From an uncultured Mollicutes bacterium (GTDB lineage: Bacteria; Bacillota_I; Bacilli_A; RFN20; CAG-826): a stretch of 5,169 nucleotides of DNA. Under the pieces are notes generated by a model that ran no database searches, was not told where the DNA came from, and saw only the letters and a program-made list of their open reading frames with translations. Below, one piece after another: positions 1 to 5,169 of this stretch. How positions within the stretch are numbered: the first letter of the stretch is position 1; each line of letters starts with the position of its first letter. A program made the position numbers and the translations under genes. The stretch spans positions 1 through 5,169 of the forward strand of contig CAMESA010000080.1 in assembly GCA_945935945.1 (NCBI GenBank), written 5' to 3'.

Positions 1-34
1 TTCTGCTGAATAATCAAAAGACTTCATAAAAAAT

Positions 35-68
35 AGCTGTTATCACATTACTTTGATAACAGCTTTTT
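35..68. terminator. Strong hairpin terminator, probably bidirectional
   Basis: An 11-bp perfect stem, AGCTGTTATCA (35-45) paired with TGATAACAGCT (54-64), encloses an 8-nt loop. On the plus strand it is followed by a T-rich run (64-73, one G inside). On the minus strand the same stem is followed by a run of six T (complement of 28-33) after one A. It can therefore end a plus-strand gene lying left of the window and also the DegV transcript coming from the right. In-frame plus-strand stop codons at 11-13 and 27-29 fit a gene ending just before it, but too little is present to call that gene. Confidence 0.88.
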
Positions 69-108
69 GTTTTGCAAAAATAATATAAAATACCAAAATT
101 TTTATTCG

Positions 109-174
109 CTAGTAGATTATTAGTAGGTTTCTAGTAGGTTTCTAGTACATTTCTAGTACATTACTGGTAGGTTT
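109..174. repeat. Six-copy 11-nt tandem repeat (CTAGTAGGTTT-like)
   Basis: Six consecutive units of exactly 11 nt, with no gaps: CTAGTAGATTA (109), TTAGTAGGTTT (120), CTAGTAGGTTT (131), CTAGTACATTT (142), CTAGTACATTA (153), CTGGTAGGTTT (164). Positions 1-6 of the unit are nearly fixed; positions 7-8 vary (GA, GG or CA), as does the last base. The array ends one base before the DegV stop codon (176-178). On the DegV transcript it therefore forms the first part of the 3' untranslated region, ahead of the terminator at 35-64. Eleven bases is close to one helical turn, so a protein reading the unit would find its sites on one face of the DNA. Four CTAG tetranucleotides fall within 48 nt. The role is unknown. 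It may be a slippage-born minisatellite, a phased binding site or an RNA element. Confidence 0.9.
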
Positions 175-175
175 T

Positions 176-1048
176 TTAGTTTTTGCTTTTTAGAATATAT
201 AAAATACCGATTGTTTTTGGTCCACAATGTGATGAAACAACACATCCAGCTCTTGTATGTCTGATGATTTTTGGATCAATTATTTCGCCTAATCTCTTAA
301 TAATGTAATTATCTTCACCATCCATGTGTCCACTATCAGTGACAAAAACATTATCTAAATCAATGTTATTATCATTATAATCTTTTAAAAATTCTTCAAT
401 TTGTTCATCAACTGCTTTTCTATATAAGCCTCTTGGTTTTTTATAAACAGTTAATTTTCCATCAATAACTTTTGCAACTGGGTGAATCTTGAGCGCATGA
501 GCGAAAATTTTTGTCATACCAGAGCATCTTCCACCTTTATATAAATAATCTAAGCGGTCAATGCAGAATTTAGCACTTACTAAAGGTACTAATTCACGTA
601 CTTTTGCTGCAATTTCATGAATATTTAAACCTTCATCTCTATATTTGACCATCTTAGAAACAAGCAAACCAATACCGGTTGATAAATTTTGAGAATCAAC
701 AACTTCAATTCTATCATCATCAAATTCTTGTTTTGCAATCATAGCATTGTTATATGTTGAAGAAAGTCCACTACCAATGCCAGTAAAAATAATGTCACAG
801 CCCTGATCGACATATTTTTTAAATAATTCGATCATTTCGCCAATGTTTTTAGCTCCTGTTTTTGGAGTGTTCCCACTTTCAACAACTTTTTTATAGACTG
901 TCTCGCTATCAATGTCGACACCATCCAAATAATCATGGTCATCACCTGCAAATGAAACATGTAATGGTGTTAAAACAATATCATTTTTTTCAACATATTC
1001 TGGTTCTAAATCACATGTTGAATCAGCAATTATTATAATTTTATTCAT
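176..1048 (-). CDS. DegV family fatty-acid-binding protein
   Basis: This 290-aa protein has the length and landmarks of the DegV/FakB fold. DegV proteins hold a long-chain fatty acid in a buried pocket. Where a FakA kinase exists, FakB-type members present the acyl chain for phosphorylation so that host or exogenous fatty acid can enter phospholipid synthesis. Seen in the sequence are the N-terminal strand with ADST (residues 8-11), YLDGVDI (40-46), TPKTG (61-65), the SGLSSTY loop (93-99), VVDS (116-119), LDYLYKGGR (166-174) and the C-terminal SHCGP with His274. The family's usual TSxPS segment is altered to TGAKN (64-68), so ligand preference may differ. No signal peptide is seen; a cytosolic location is inferred. 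The start is the Met at 1048: it has AGGAG 5 nt upstream, whereas an in-frame ATG at 1081 overlaps the promoter. It appears monocistronic. Family is confident; the physiological ligand and a FakA partner are not visible. Confidence 0.93.
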   Translation of the reverse strand: MNKIIIIADSTCDLEPEYVEKNDIVLTPLHVSFAGDDHDYLDGVDIDSETVYKKVVESGNTPKTGAKNIGEMIELFKKYVDQGCDIIFTGIGSGLSSTYNNAMIAKQEFDDDRIEVVDSQNLSTGIGLLVSKMVKYRDEGLNIHEIAAKVRELVPLVSAKFCIDRLDYLYKGGRCSGMTKIFAHALKIHPVAKVIDGKLTVYKKPRGLYRKAVDEQIEEFLKDYNDNNIDLDNVFVTDSGHMDGEDNYIIKRLGEIIDPKIIRHTRAGCVVSSHCGPKTIGILYILKSKN

Positions 1049-1053
1049 ATACT

Positions 1054-1058
1054 CTCCT
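1054..1058 (-). promoter_or_regulatory. Ribosome binding site of the DegV gene
   Basis: On the minus strand AGGAG lies 5 nt before the ATG at 1048. It decides the start, because the longer reading frame from 1081 has no comparable site. Confidence 0.85.
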
Positions 1059-1071
1059 GCTAAGTAAATAA

Positions 1072-1082
1072 ATTTTACCATA
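1072..1082 (-). promoter_or_regulatory. Extended -10 promoter of the DegV gene
   Basis: The minus strand reads TATGGTAAAAT. This is a TRTGn extension followed by TAAAAT, five of six matches to TATAAT. No good -35 hexamer is found 16-18 nt upstream, which is usual for extended -10 promoters. Transcription would begin near 1065, leaving a leader of about 17 nt that contains the AGGAG site. Inferred from sequence only. Confidence 0.6.
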
Positions 1083-1169
1083 GAAAAAGAAAAAATAATA
1101 ACTCATTTTATATAGACAAAAAGCAATATTTCTACTATTTTTGATTATTTTACTAATTCAAACTTTTAT

Positions 1170-1192
1170 TAATACACCAAAAATTGTATTAT
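1170..1192 (+). promoter_or_regulatory. Possible mscL promoter -10 within an inverted repeat
   Basis: TATTAT (1187-1192) matches the -10 consensus at five of six positions and lies 25 nt before the mscL start codon, but no convincing -35 sits upstream. An alternative pair, TTGATT (1141-1146) and TTTTAT (1164-1169) with a 17-nt spacer, is about as good. The first -10 overlaps a 7-bp inverted repeat, TAATACA (1170-1176) and TGTATTA (1185-1191), separated by 8 nt, which could be an operator. In such AT-rich DNA both readings are tentative. The rest of the 169-nt divergent intergenic region shows nothing else clear. Confidence 0.35.
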
Positions 1193-1202
1193 TGAACACG
1201 TT

Positions 1203-1208
1203 GAGGAG
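1203..1208 (+). promoter_or_regulatory. Ribosome binding site of mscL
   Basis: GAGGAG lies 9 nt before the ATG at 1218, which supports that start codon. Confidence 0.85.
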
Positions 1209-1217
1209 AATTTACAT

Positions 1218-1901
1218 ATGAAAATTAAAAAAGAAAATAAAGTTTCAACACTGATTAAAGATTTCAAGAAATTCATTTCCAAAGGCAATATCATTGATAT
1301 GGCTGTTGGTGTTATCATGGGTTCTGCATTCAGTGCAATTGTCACAGCATTTACAAAAATCTTGTTATCAGTTTGTACTTGGAGTGTTCCAGGTGGTTTA
1401 AATGGTCTTGTTACCGTTCTTCCAGCATTAAATGAAGCTCAAGCCGGTTATAATCCTGAAATTGGTCTTGCTCAAAAATTTAACGCTAGCGAATTACAAG
1501 CTTTAGCTGAAGAACTTGCAAAAGCAAATTATGGTGAAGCTAAAGTTACAGAAAATACAAATCTAATTGCTAGTTGCAAAACAGAAATCATTGGAAAATA
1601 CACATTACATGGATCAATTTACACATATAATCAATCTGCTGTTATTGATTGGGGTGTATTTATCAATGCAATTATTTCATTCTTAATTATCGCATTAACA
1701 TTATTTGTTATCGTTAAAATCGCTTCATTTGTTAGAGTTAAAAGAGAAAACTTCAAAAAGAAACTTGAAGCTGAAATTTATGAAAGTGAACCACCAGCAC
1801 CAGTTGCTCCTGCTGAACCACCAAAACCAAGTGAAGTTGATCTCTTAATTGAAATCAGAGATGCTTTAAAAGCTAAAACTGAAGAAACAAAAGTTCAATA
1901 A
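1218..1901 (+). CDS. mscL: Large-conductance mechanosensitive channel MscL, enlarged
   Basis: MscL opens a wide, non-selective pore when membrane tension rises and so protects the cell from bursting on osmotic downshock. The 227-aa product has every landmark in order: an N-terminal amphipathic segment (FKKFISKGNIIDMAVG, residues 16-31), pore helix TM1 (about 24-52), TM2 starting at IDWGVFIN (143-150) and running to about 172, a basic stretch (173-182), a proline-rich linker (192-204) and the C-terminal bundle helix EVDLLIEIRDALK (206-218). By alignment from memory, Met28 and Val32 match the E. coli gate residues Leu19 and Val23. It is odd in two ways. The family is usually about 120-150 aa, and the excess lies mainly in the external loop (about 56-142, against roughly 30 residues in E. 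coli), which contains an Ala/Glu-rich predicted helix (about 90-104). The usual prolines after TM1 are replaced by LLSVCTW. The gene is monocistronic and ends at a hairpin shared with the convergent neighbour. Confidence 0.93.
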   Translation: MKIKKENKVSTLIKDFKKFISKGNIIDMAVGVIMGSAFSAIVTAFTKILLSVCTWSVPGGLNGLVTVLPALNEAQAGYNPEIGLAQKFNASELQALAEELAKANYGEAKVTENTNLIASCKTEIIGKYTLHGSIYTYNQSAVIDWGVFINAIISFLIIALTLFVIVKIASFVRVKRENFKKKLEAEIYESEPPAPVAPAEPPKPSEVDLLIEIRDALKAKTEETKVQ

Positions 1902-1904
1902 TTG

Positions 1905-1937
1905 AAAATGGATGACCGAGAAGTCATCCATTTTTTA
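1905..1937. terminator. Shared terminator between convergent genes
   Basis: A 12-bp stem, AAAATGGATGAC (1905-1916) with GTCATCCATTTT (1923-1934), encloses a 6-nt loop. On the plus strand the T run (1931-1936) makes a textbook terminator 3 nt after the mscL stop. On the minus strand the stem starts immediately after the stop codon at 1935-1937 and ends in TTTT followed by CAATTA, a weaker but usable U tract. It serves both genes. Confidence 0.9.
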
Positions 1938-3080
1938 TTCAACTTTTTTATCAATGTTTGGATATGTGTCTTTAACTTTTTGAACAGCGCTATCAATTAA
2001 ATTTATTTCTTTTAAAGCTTCGCCAGGATTTAACCTTTCAGCAGCTTTTTTCTTTTTTGAAAGAGCATATTGAATTTCACTGTAACTTTTTTCTATTAAT
2101 CCTATATATAATATATAAGTTCTAATTGCGATTGTTGTTTTGCAACATCTTAAGACGCTCATTTCATCATCATTTAATTCGCGAATCAATTTTTCGCCTT
2201 CTTGAGCATCTTTTGTCATAAAAGTAATGAATATTTTGTTGAATTTTACTTCTCTAACTGTTGATTTTGCTATTTTTTTCTCGTTATCTAGCAAATTATC
2301 AATAATTTCAAGTGCTTTTTCTGTATCACCTTTTCGATAATACATAAGGGCTGTGATAAGATTAACTTGAGCTGTAAAATCTGTAATTTCATCAAATACT
2401 TTCATGTCTTGATAATCTTCTTGATAATATTCACTTGCTTCAATAGCAAGTTTTTCGTTGAAAGCACCACTATTAATCTTTTTTGATAATGCGATAAGAC
2501 GATAACCATCAGTCATGCTATCAAGTTTTGCTGGAAAATAATTATATAAAAGGAAGCAAGCACCAACTGTTGCAACAATTGTGATACCATATTTGATGAA
2601 CATTAAATTTTTTGCTGAAGTTGAATCTTTTATAAAAATGTTTACACAATATAAAGCTACAAATTCAAGTAAAATCAATACAAGTGGCATAAAAACAAAG
2701 GTCATTGGATATGATTTTTCACTTTTTGGAGCAATTTTTGTTTCGCCAGCTAAACCATTAAATGATGTGAATTTAAATTTAAAATATTTTTTGCCTGTAT
2801 CATAATGTTTAACTTTGTATAAGCAAAAACCTAACATATTGATTGATAAAACTTCATATTTGCCTATTTTTGCACCAATTGCGTGTCCAATTTCCATAAA
2901 AAGAACATTAATTAAAATTCCAATTAAGAGCGCTAGTAAAACAAATCCGAAATTAGTACCTTGATTAGTTGAAAGATATCCACTTTCAATTGCAGGTCTA
3001 AAAACAGTTAGTCCTACAATAATGATGATCGTACCCATTAAGATATAGATCAAGCTAGAAAATAAATCTTCTTTATTCAT
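1935..3080 (-). CDS. M50-like membrane protein with degenerate zinc motif and TPR-like tail
   Basis: This 381-aa protein resembles site-2-protease (M50) membrane peptidases in layout. There are hydrophobic helices at about 8-28, 43-61, 127-149 and 159-179, a motif MEIGHAIGAKIGKY (62-75) where M50 enzymes have HExGH in a helix followed by a small-residue stretch, and a second motif NYFPAKLDSMTDGYR (180-194) matching the NxxPxxxLDG region that gives the third zinc ligand. Glu63, His66 and Asp187 or Asp191 are kept, but the first zinc-binding His is Met62. It may thus be inactive or use another metal site. The soluble remainder (about 195-381) is helical, with one TPR-like pair at 238-266 (ALMYYRKGDTEKALEIIDNL), and is probably cytoplasmic. 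The start at 3080 is chosen because AAAGGAGG lies 5 nt upstream; an in-frame ATG at 3107 has no such site. It follows the TetR gene on the same strand after 86 nt and has a candidate promoter of its own. M50 affiliation is by motif and layout, and substrate is unknown. Confidence 0.65.
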   Translation of the reverse strand: MNKEDLFSSLIYILMGTIIIIVGLTVFRPAIESGYLSTNQGTNFGFVLLALLIGILINVLFMEIGHAIGAKIGKYEVLSINMLGFCLYKVKHYDTGKKYFKFKFTSFNGLAGETKIAPKSEKSYPMTFVFMPLVLILLEFVALYCVNIFIKDSTSAKNLMFIKYGITIVATVGACFLLYNYFPAKLDSMTDGYRLIALSKKINSGAFNEKLAIEASEYYQEDYQDMKVFDEITDFTAQVNLITALMYYRKGDTEKALEIIDNLLDNEKKIAKSTVREVKFNKIFITFMTKDAQEGEKLIRELNDDEMSVLRCCKTTIAIRTYILYIGLIEKSYSEIQYALSKKKKAAERLNPGEALKEINLIDSAVQKVKDTYPNIDKKVE

Positions 3081-3085
3081 AAATT

Positions 3086-3093
3086 CCTCCTTT
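3086..3093 (-). promoter_or_regulatory. Strong ribosome binding site of the M50-like gene
   Basis: The minus strand reads AAAGGAGG, a full match to the anti-Shine-Dalgarno sequence, 5 nt before the ATG at 3080. It fixes the start there and implies efficient translation. Confidence 0.92.
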
Positions 3094-3102
3094 TGTATAT
3101 CG

Positions 3103-3116
3103 ATCAAACGTCTGAT
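3103..3116. promoter_or_regulatory. Candidate operator, 14-bp near-palindrome
   Basis: ATCAAACGTCTGAT is symmetric at six of seven base pairs (mismatch at 3107/3112). It lies between the predicted transcription start (about 3128) and the ribosome binding site of the M50-like gene. It shares the core AAACGT with the palindrome at 3160-3169, exactly 55 bp away. Its size and position suit a TetR-type repressor site; binding is inferred. Confidence 0.4.
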
Positions 3117-3134
3117 TACAAAAGTTACTTTTAA

Positions 3135-3163
3135 ATTCTAAATAAAATGTGTGATTTAGTAAA
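3135..3163 (-). promoter_or_regulatory. Promoter of the M50-like gene
   Basis: On the minus strand -35 TTTACT (3163-3158) and -10 TAGAAT (3140-3135, five of six consensus matches) are separated by the ideal 17 nt. Transcription would start near 3128, giving a leader of about 48 nt. The -35 overlaps the palindrome at 3160-3169. No terminator lies between the TetR gene and this point, so read-through from upstream is also possible. Confidence 0.5.
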
Positions 3164-3169
3164 CGTTTA
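3160..3169. promoter_or_regulatory. Candidate operator, perfect 10-bp palindrome over the -35
   Basis: TAAACGTTTA is a perfect palindrome. It includes the TetR stop codon (3167-3169) and overlaps the -35 hexamer of the downstream promoter, so a protein bound here would be placed to block RNA polymerase. It is related to the site at 3103-3116. Confidence 0.4.
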
Positions 3170-3700
3170 TATTTTTTTGGAATAGTTTTGAATTATAACA
3201 GCAACCGTATCTTCATTAATAAATGATAATAACTTATCAACAATTTCTTCAATTTTATATTCTTTTTTTTCTAAATAGTAGATACTTTGATGAGTTAAAC
3301 TGTTTGAAAAAAATCTAGATAAATCAATTTTGCTATCAATTCCTAGATTAAATTTGTTTAGATAAGATGAAAACGCTTTATAAAAATAAGAAAAAATCGC
3401 TTCTTCAACGATTTCTCGAGCGGATGAAGACAAAATTTCAGTAAAGAAATCAAAACTAGCATAATATTGATTGAACAAACTTGTCAAAATCGTTTCAATC
3501 TTGTTCGTTTCAATAATCACAAAAGGTTTTTCTTTTACGATATCGTAAACTAAATCAAAAATATTTTTATAATGATAATAAAAACTTTGTCTTTTAATAT
3601 TAATTTCTTCACACAAAAGATTTACATCTATTTCATCCAGATTTCTAACTTTTAATAATTCGACAAATTTTTCTTTTAATTTTGTTTCAATATCTTTCAT
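3167..3700 (-). CDS. TetR/AcrR family transcriptional regulator
   Basis: This 177-aa protein has the typical TetR plan: an N-terminal helix (about 1-19), then a helix-turn-helix in which LDEIDVNLLCEEINIKRQSF (21-40) leads into YYHYKNIFDLVYDI (41-54), the family's characteristic end of recognition helix and start of helix 4. The remaining 120 residues are helical and carry no recognisable ligand motif, as is usual. They would form the dimer and effector-binding domain. The length is slightly below the family average but looks complete. Its start codon lies inside the end of the ATPase gene (14-nt overlap), and the site upstream (GAAAGAGAT) is a poor ribosome binding site, so translation is probably coupled to the ATPase. 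This arrangement suggests it senses something linked to the pump's substrate or to membrane state and controls this cluster. It may also act on the promoter at 3135-3163. Family is firm; targets and ligand are inferred. Confidence 0.88.
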   Translation of the reverse strand: MKDIETKLKEKFVELLKVRNLDEIDVNLLCEEINIKRQSFYYHYKNIFDLVYDIVKEKPFVIIETNKIETILTSLFNQYYASFDFFTEILSSSAREIVEEAIFSYFYKAFSSYLNKFNLGIDSKIDLSRFFSNSLTHQSIYYLEKKEYKIEEIVDKLLSFINEDTVAVIIQNYSKKI

Positions 3701-5169
3701 TATTTTTTAATCTCTTTCTTACAAAATTTACAAAATATATACCTATTAAGACAAGTATTTCAGTTAATACCATCACTAAAATTATTAATATATCGGTTGC
3801 TGCAGGGATTCTTGGGGGATTATTTGGATATAAATTTAACCAGTTTGTGCTATAAATCGACCATATTGAGATGATAAAAAATAAAATTAAATCGATTCCC
3901 ATAACAAAAATTCTAAACTTATTTAAAGGTAAAATTGTAATTAAAAGTACAAAAACACTCGAAATTGATATAAACCAGGTTGCATTTGTTCTTGCAATTT
4001 CAATCGCATCGCTATTTAAATCTCTAATTCCGTTATAATTTGTTCCAAAAATAATTGCATAAAAAATGATTACAATAAACGCTAGAGAAATTCCTGGCGG
4101 AACTGCTTTTAGAATAATATTATGAATAAATCCACCTTTAATTCTTTCTTTGTTTGGTTCAAGAGCAAGGAGGAATGCACTCATTCCGATCGATGCAATT
4201 TCCCATGCGTAGAAGCATCCAGGTGTAAATGGCCAACCAACTCTTGTAAATAATCCGAAAAATAGGAAGAAAACATTCAAAATCGCGCTAAAACTCGTTT
4301 TTATTAAGAAAAGTGAACAAGTTCTTTGTAAATTATTTATGACTCTTCTTCCTTGAAAAACAACTTCAGGTAACCCGCTAAAATTGTTGTCAACCATGAT
4401 TAAACTTGCTAAATCTTTAGCTGCATTTGCACCATTTGCAACAGAAATTGATACATTTGCCGCTTTAAAAGCTAAAATATCATTTACACCATCACCAAAC
4501 ATTGCAACAGTGTGACCTTTTTTGATCAAAGATTCGACAATTAATTTCTTTTGTTCTGGTGAAGTTCTACCATAAACATTATATTTTTCAGCGTTTTCGA
4601 TAATAAAATTGTCATCTTTTGTTGATAAATTTACTGAATTTTCTGCTCCACGAATATCAACTTCTTTTGCAATACTTTGAACTGTTAAATCGTTGTCGCC
4701 ACTTATAACTTTGATGGTGACTTCGTTATCGTTAAACCATTTGATGATTTCTTTTGCATCTTCTTTGACTGCATCTTTTAGTATAACAAGCCCAATTGCG
4801 TGACTTTTTCCAATTAATTCGTCATTTTCAATTCCATTTTCATTGATTGTAAGGAGTAAAACTCTTTTTCCTTCTTTTGAATAATTATCAATTTTTTGTT
4901 GAATTTTATCACTATCATTATCAATTTTTATAAATCCGTATGCGCCAAAAGCAATAGTTTTATCATTTTTAAACTTCATTGCAGAATATTTTTTAGCTGA
5001 ATCGAAATGAACAACATCCTCTATTTCTAATTTTCCATTATTTTCAAAGTATTTTTTAAAGGCGTTTATTGTAAAATTGTCATCGCCAATGCTATGAACC
5101 ACCGTTTGTAACATCTCAAAAATTGAACTTTTGTATGTTTTTTCATCAAAAAGTTCGATTTTATCAACT
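3687..5169 (-). CDS. P-type cation ATPase, Exp7-like, partial (N-terminus outside window)
   Basis: The last 493 residues of an ATP-driven ion pump are present. The frame stays open to the window edge (18 further codons precede the first internal Met at 5114, which has no ribosome binding site), so the phosphorylation motif DKTGT and helices M1-M4 lie outside. Numbering from the first visible codon: the end of the nucleotide-binding domain with FGAYGF where many pumps have KGAPE; SGDND (156-160); GRTSPEQK (200-207); and FGDGVND (224-230), the Mg-binding hinge. Six membrane helices follow, at about 284-307, 316-337, 352-375, 396-415, 418-440 and 457-483. The stretch QRTCSLFLIKT (281-291) and IGMSAFLLALEPN (327-339) resemble the uncharacterised Exp7-type pumps of streptococci and relatives, where I recall IGIPSFFLALxPN. 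Ser330 would then replace a usually conserved proline. The transported ion cannot be assigned. It is the first visible gene of the minus-strand cluster and ends with TGA. Confidence 0.9.
   Translation of the reverse strand, partial: VDKIELFDEKTYKSSIFEMLQTVVHSIGDDNFTINAFKKYFENNGKLEIEDVVHFDSAKKYSAMKFKNDKTIAFGAYGFIKIDNDSDKIQQKIDNYSKEGKRVLLLTINENGIENDELIGKSHAIGLVILKDAVKEDAKEIIKWFNDNEVTIKVISGDNDLTVQSIAKEVDIRGAENSVNLSTKDDNFIIENAEKYNVYGRTSPEQKKLIVESLIKKGHTVAMFGDGVNDILAFKAANVSISVANGANAAKDLASLIMVDNNFSGLPEVVFQGRRVINNLQRTCSLFLIKTSFSAILNVFFLFFGLFTRVGWPFTPGCFYAWEIASIGMSAFLLALEPNKERIKGGFIHNIILKAVPPGISLAFIVIIFYAIIFGTNYNGIRDLNSDAIEIARTNATWFISISSVFVLLITILPLNKFRIFVMGIDLILFFIISIWSIYSTNWLNLYPNNPPRIPAATDILIILVMVLTEILVLIGIYFVNFVRKRLKNNERY

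Noticed and set aside
1..29. End of a plus-strand gene (stop at 11-13 or 27-29)
   Set aside because: A gene ending just before the hairpin at 35-64 is plausible, but fewer than ten codons are visible and two frames compete.
109..174. Replication origin unwinding element (DnaA-trio-like CTACTA runs next to AT-rich DNA)
   Set aside because: The unit repeats every 11 nt rather than every 3, no TTATCCACA-type DnaA boxes are present nearby, and no origin gene such as dnaA or dnaN is in the window.
109..174. CRISPR array
   Set aside because: Units are 11 nt and directly adjacent, with no spacers.
1049..1081. Longer start of the DegV protein at 1081
   Set aside because: The family begins at the KIIIIADST strand, the AGGAG site precedes the inner Met, and the ATG at 1081 is part of the extended -10 promoter.
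2581..2805. Plus-strand reading frame of 74 codons
   Set aside because: It lies wholly inside the M50-like gene on the opposite strand, has no ribosome binding site and its product resembles nothing; it is an antisense shadow.
3081..3107. Longer start of the M50-like protein at 3107
   Set aside because: The nine extra codons would cover the excellent AAAGGAGG site, which clearly serves the ATG at 3080.
3120..3132. Hairpin AAAAG-TTA-CTTTT as a terminator after the TetR gene
   Set aside because: Only five base pairs, four of them A-T, and no following U tract; it is also at the predicted transcription start of the next gene.

Overview
The window is AT-rich, tightly packed bacterial DNA with Shine-Dalgarno sites, hairpin-plus-U terminators and sigma-A-like promoters. 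It suggests a low-GC member of the Bacillota, in or near the Bacilli and the Mollicutes-related lineages. Two observations favour the standard genetic code over code 4 (TGA = Trp). Tryptophan is written TGG where I checked it, and the P-type ATPase gene ends at a TGA that overlaps the start of the next gene in a typical coupled arrangement. I cannot name a genus from this.

Layout from left to right. Positions 1-175 hold a strong hairpin terminator (35-64) and then a striking array of six 11-nt tandem units (109-174) that abuts the stop codon of a minus-strand DegV-family gene (176-1048). DegV proteins bind fatty acids. A divergent intergenic region (1049-1217) carries a probable extended -10 promoter for the DegV gene and a possible promoter with an inverted repeat for the plus-strand mscL (1218-1901). 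That MscL is much larger than usual because of a long insertion between its two membrane helices. mscL converges on the next gene, and a shared hairpin at 1905-1934 ends both.

The right half is a minus-strand cluster read from right to left. It starts with the C-terminal two thirds or so of a P-type cation ATPase resembling the uncharacterised Exp7-type group (3687-5169, open at the window edge). This overlaps by 14 nt a TetR-type regulator (3167-3700). After an 86-nt gap comes a membrane protein (1935-3080) built like an M50 (site-2-protease-type) peptidase, but with MEIGH where HExxH is expected, and with a cytoplasmic tail that is partly TPR-like. The gap holds a good promoter flanked by two palindromes that share the core AAACGT. 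These are reasonable candidate operators for the neighbouring TetR protein.

Functionally the genes centre on the membrane: an ion pump, its probable regulator, a membrane-embedded protease-like protein, an osmotic safety valve and a lipid-binding protein. I found no RNA genes, insertion sequences, CRISPR arrays or phage genes. The best leads are the 11-nt repeat array, the protease fold with a replaced metal ligand, and the enlarged MscL loop. None is proof of a new system.
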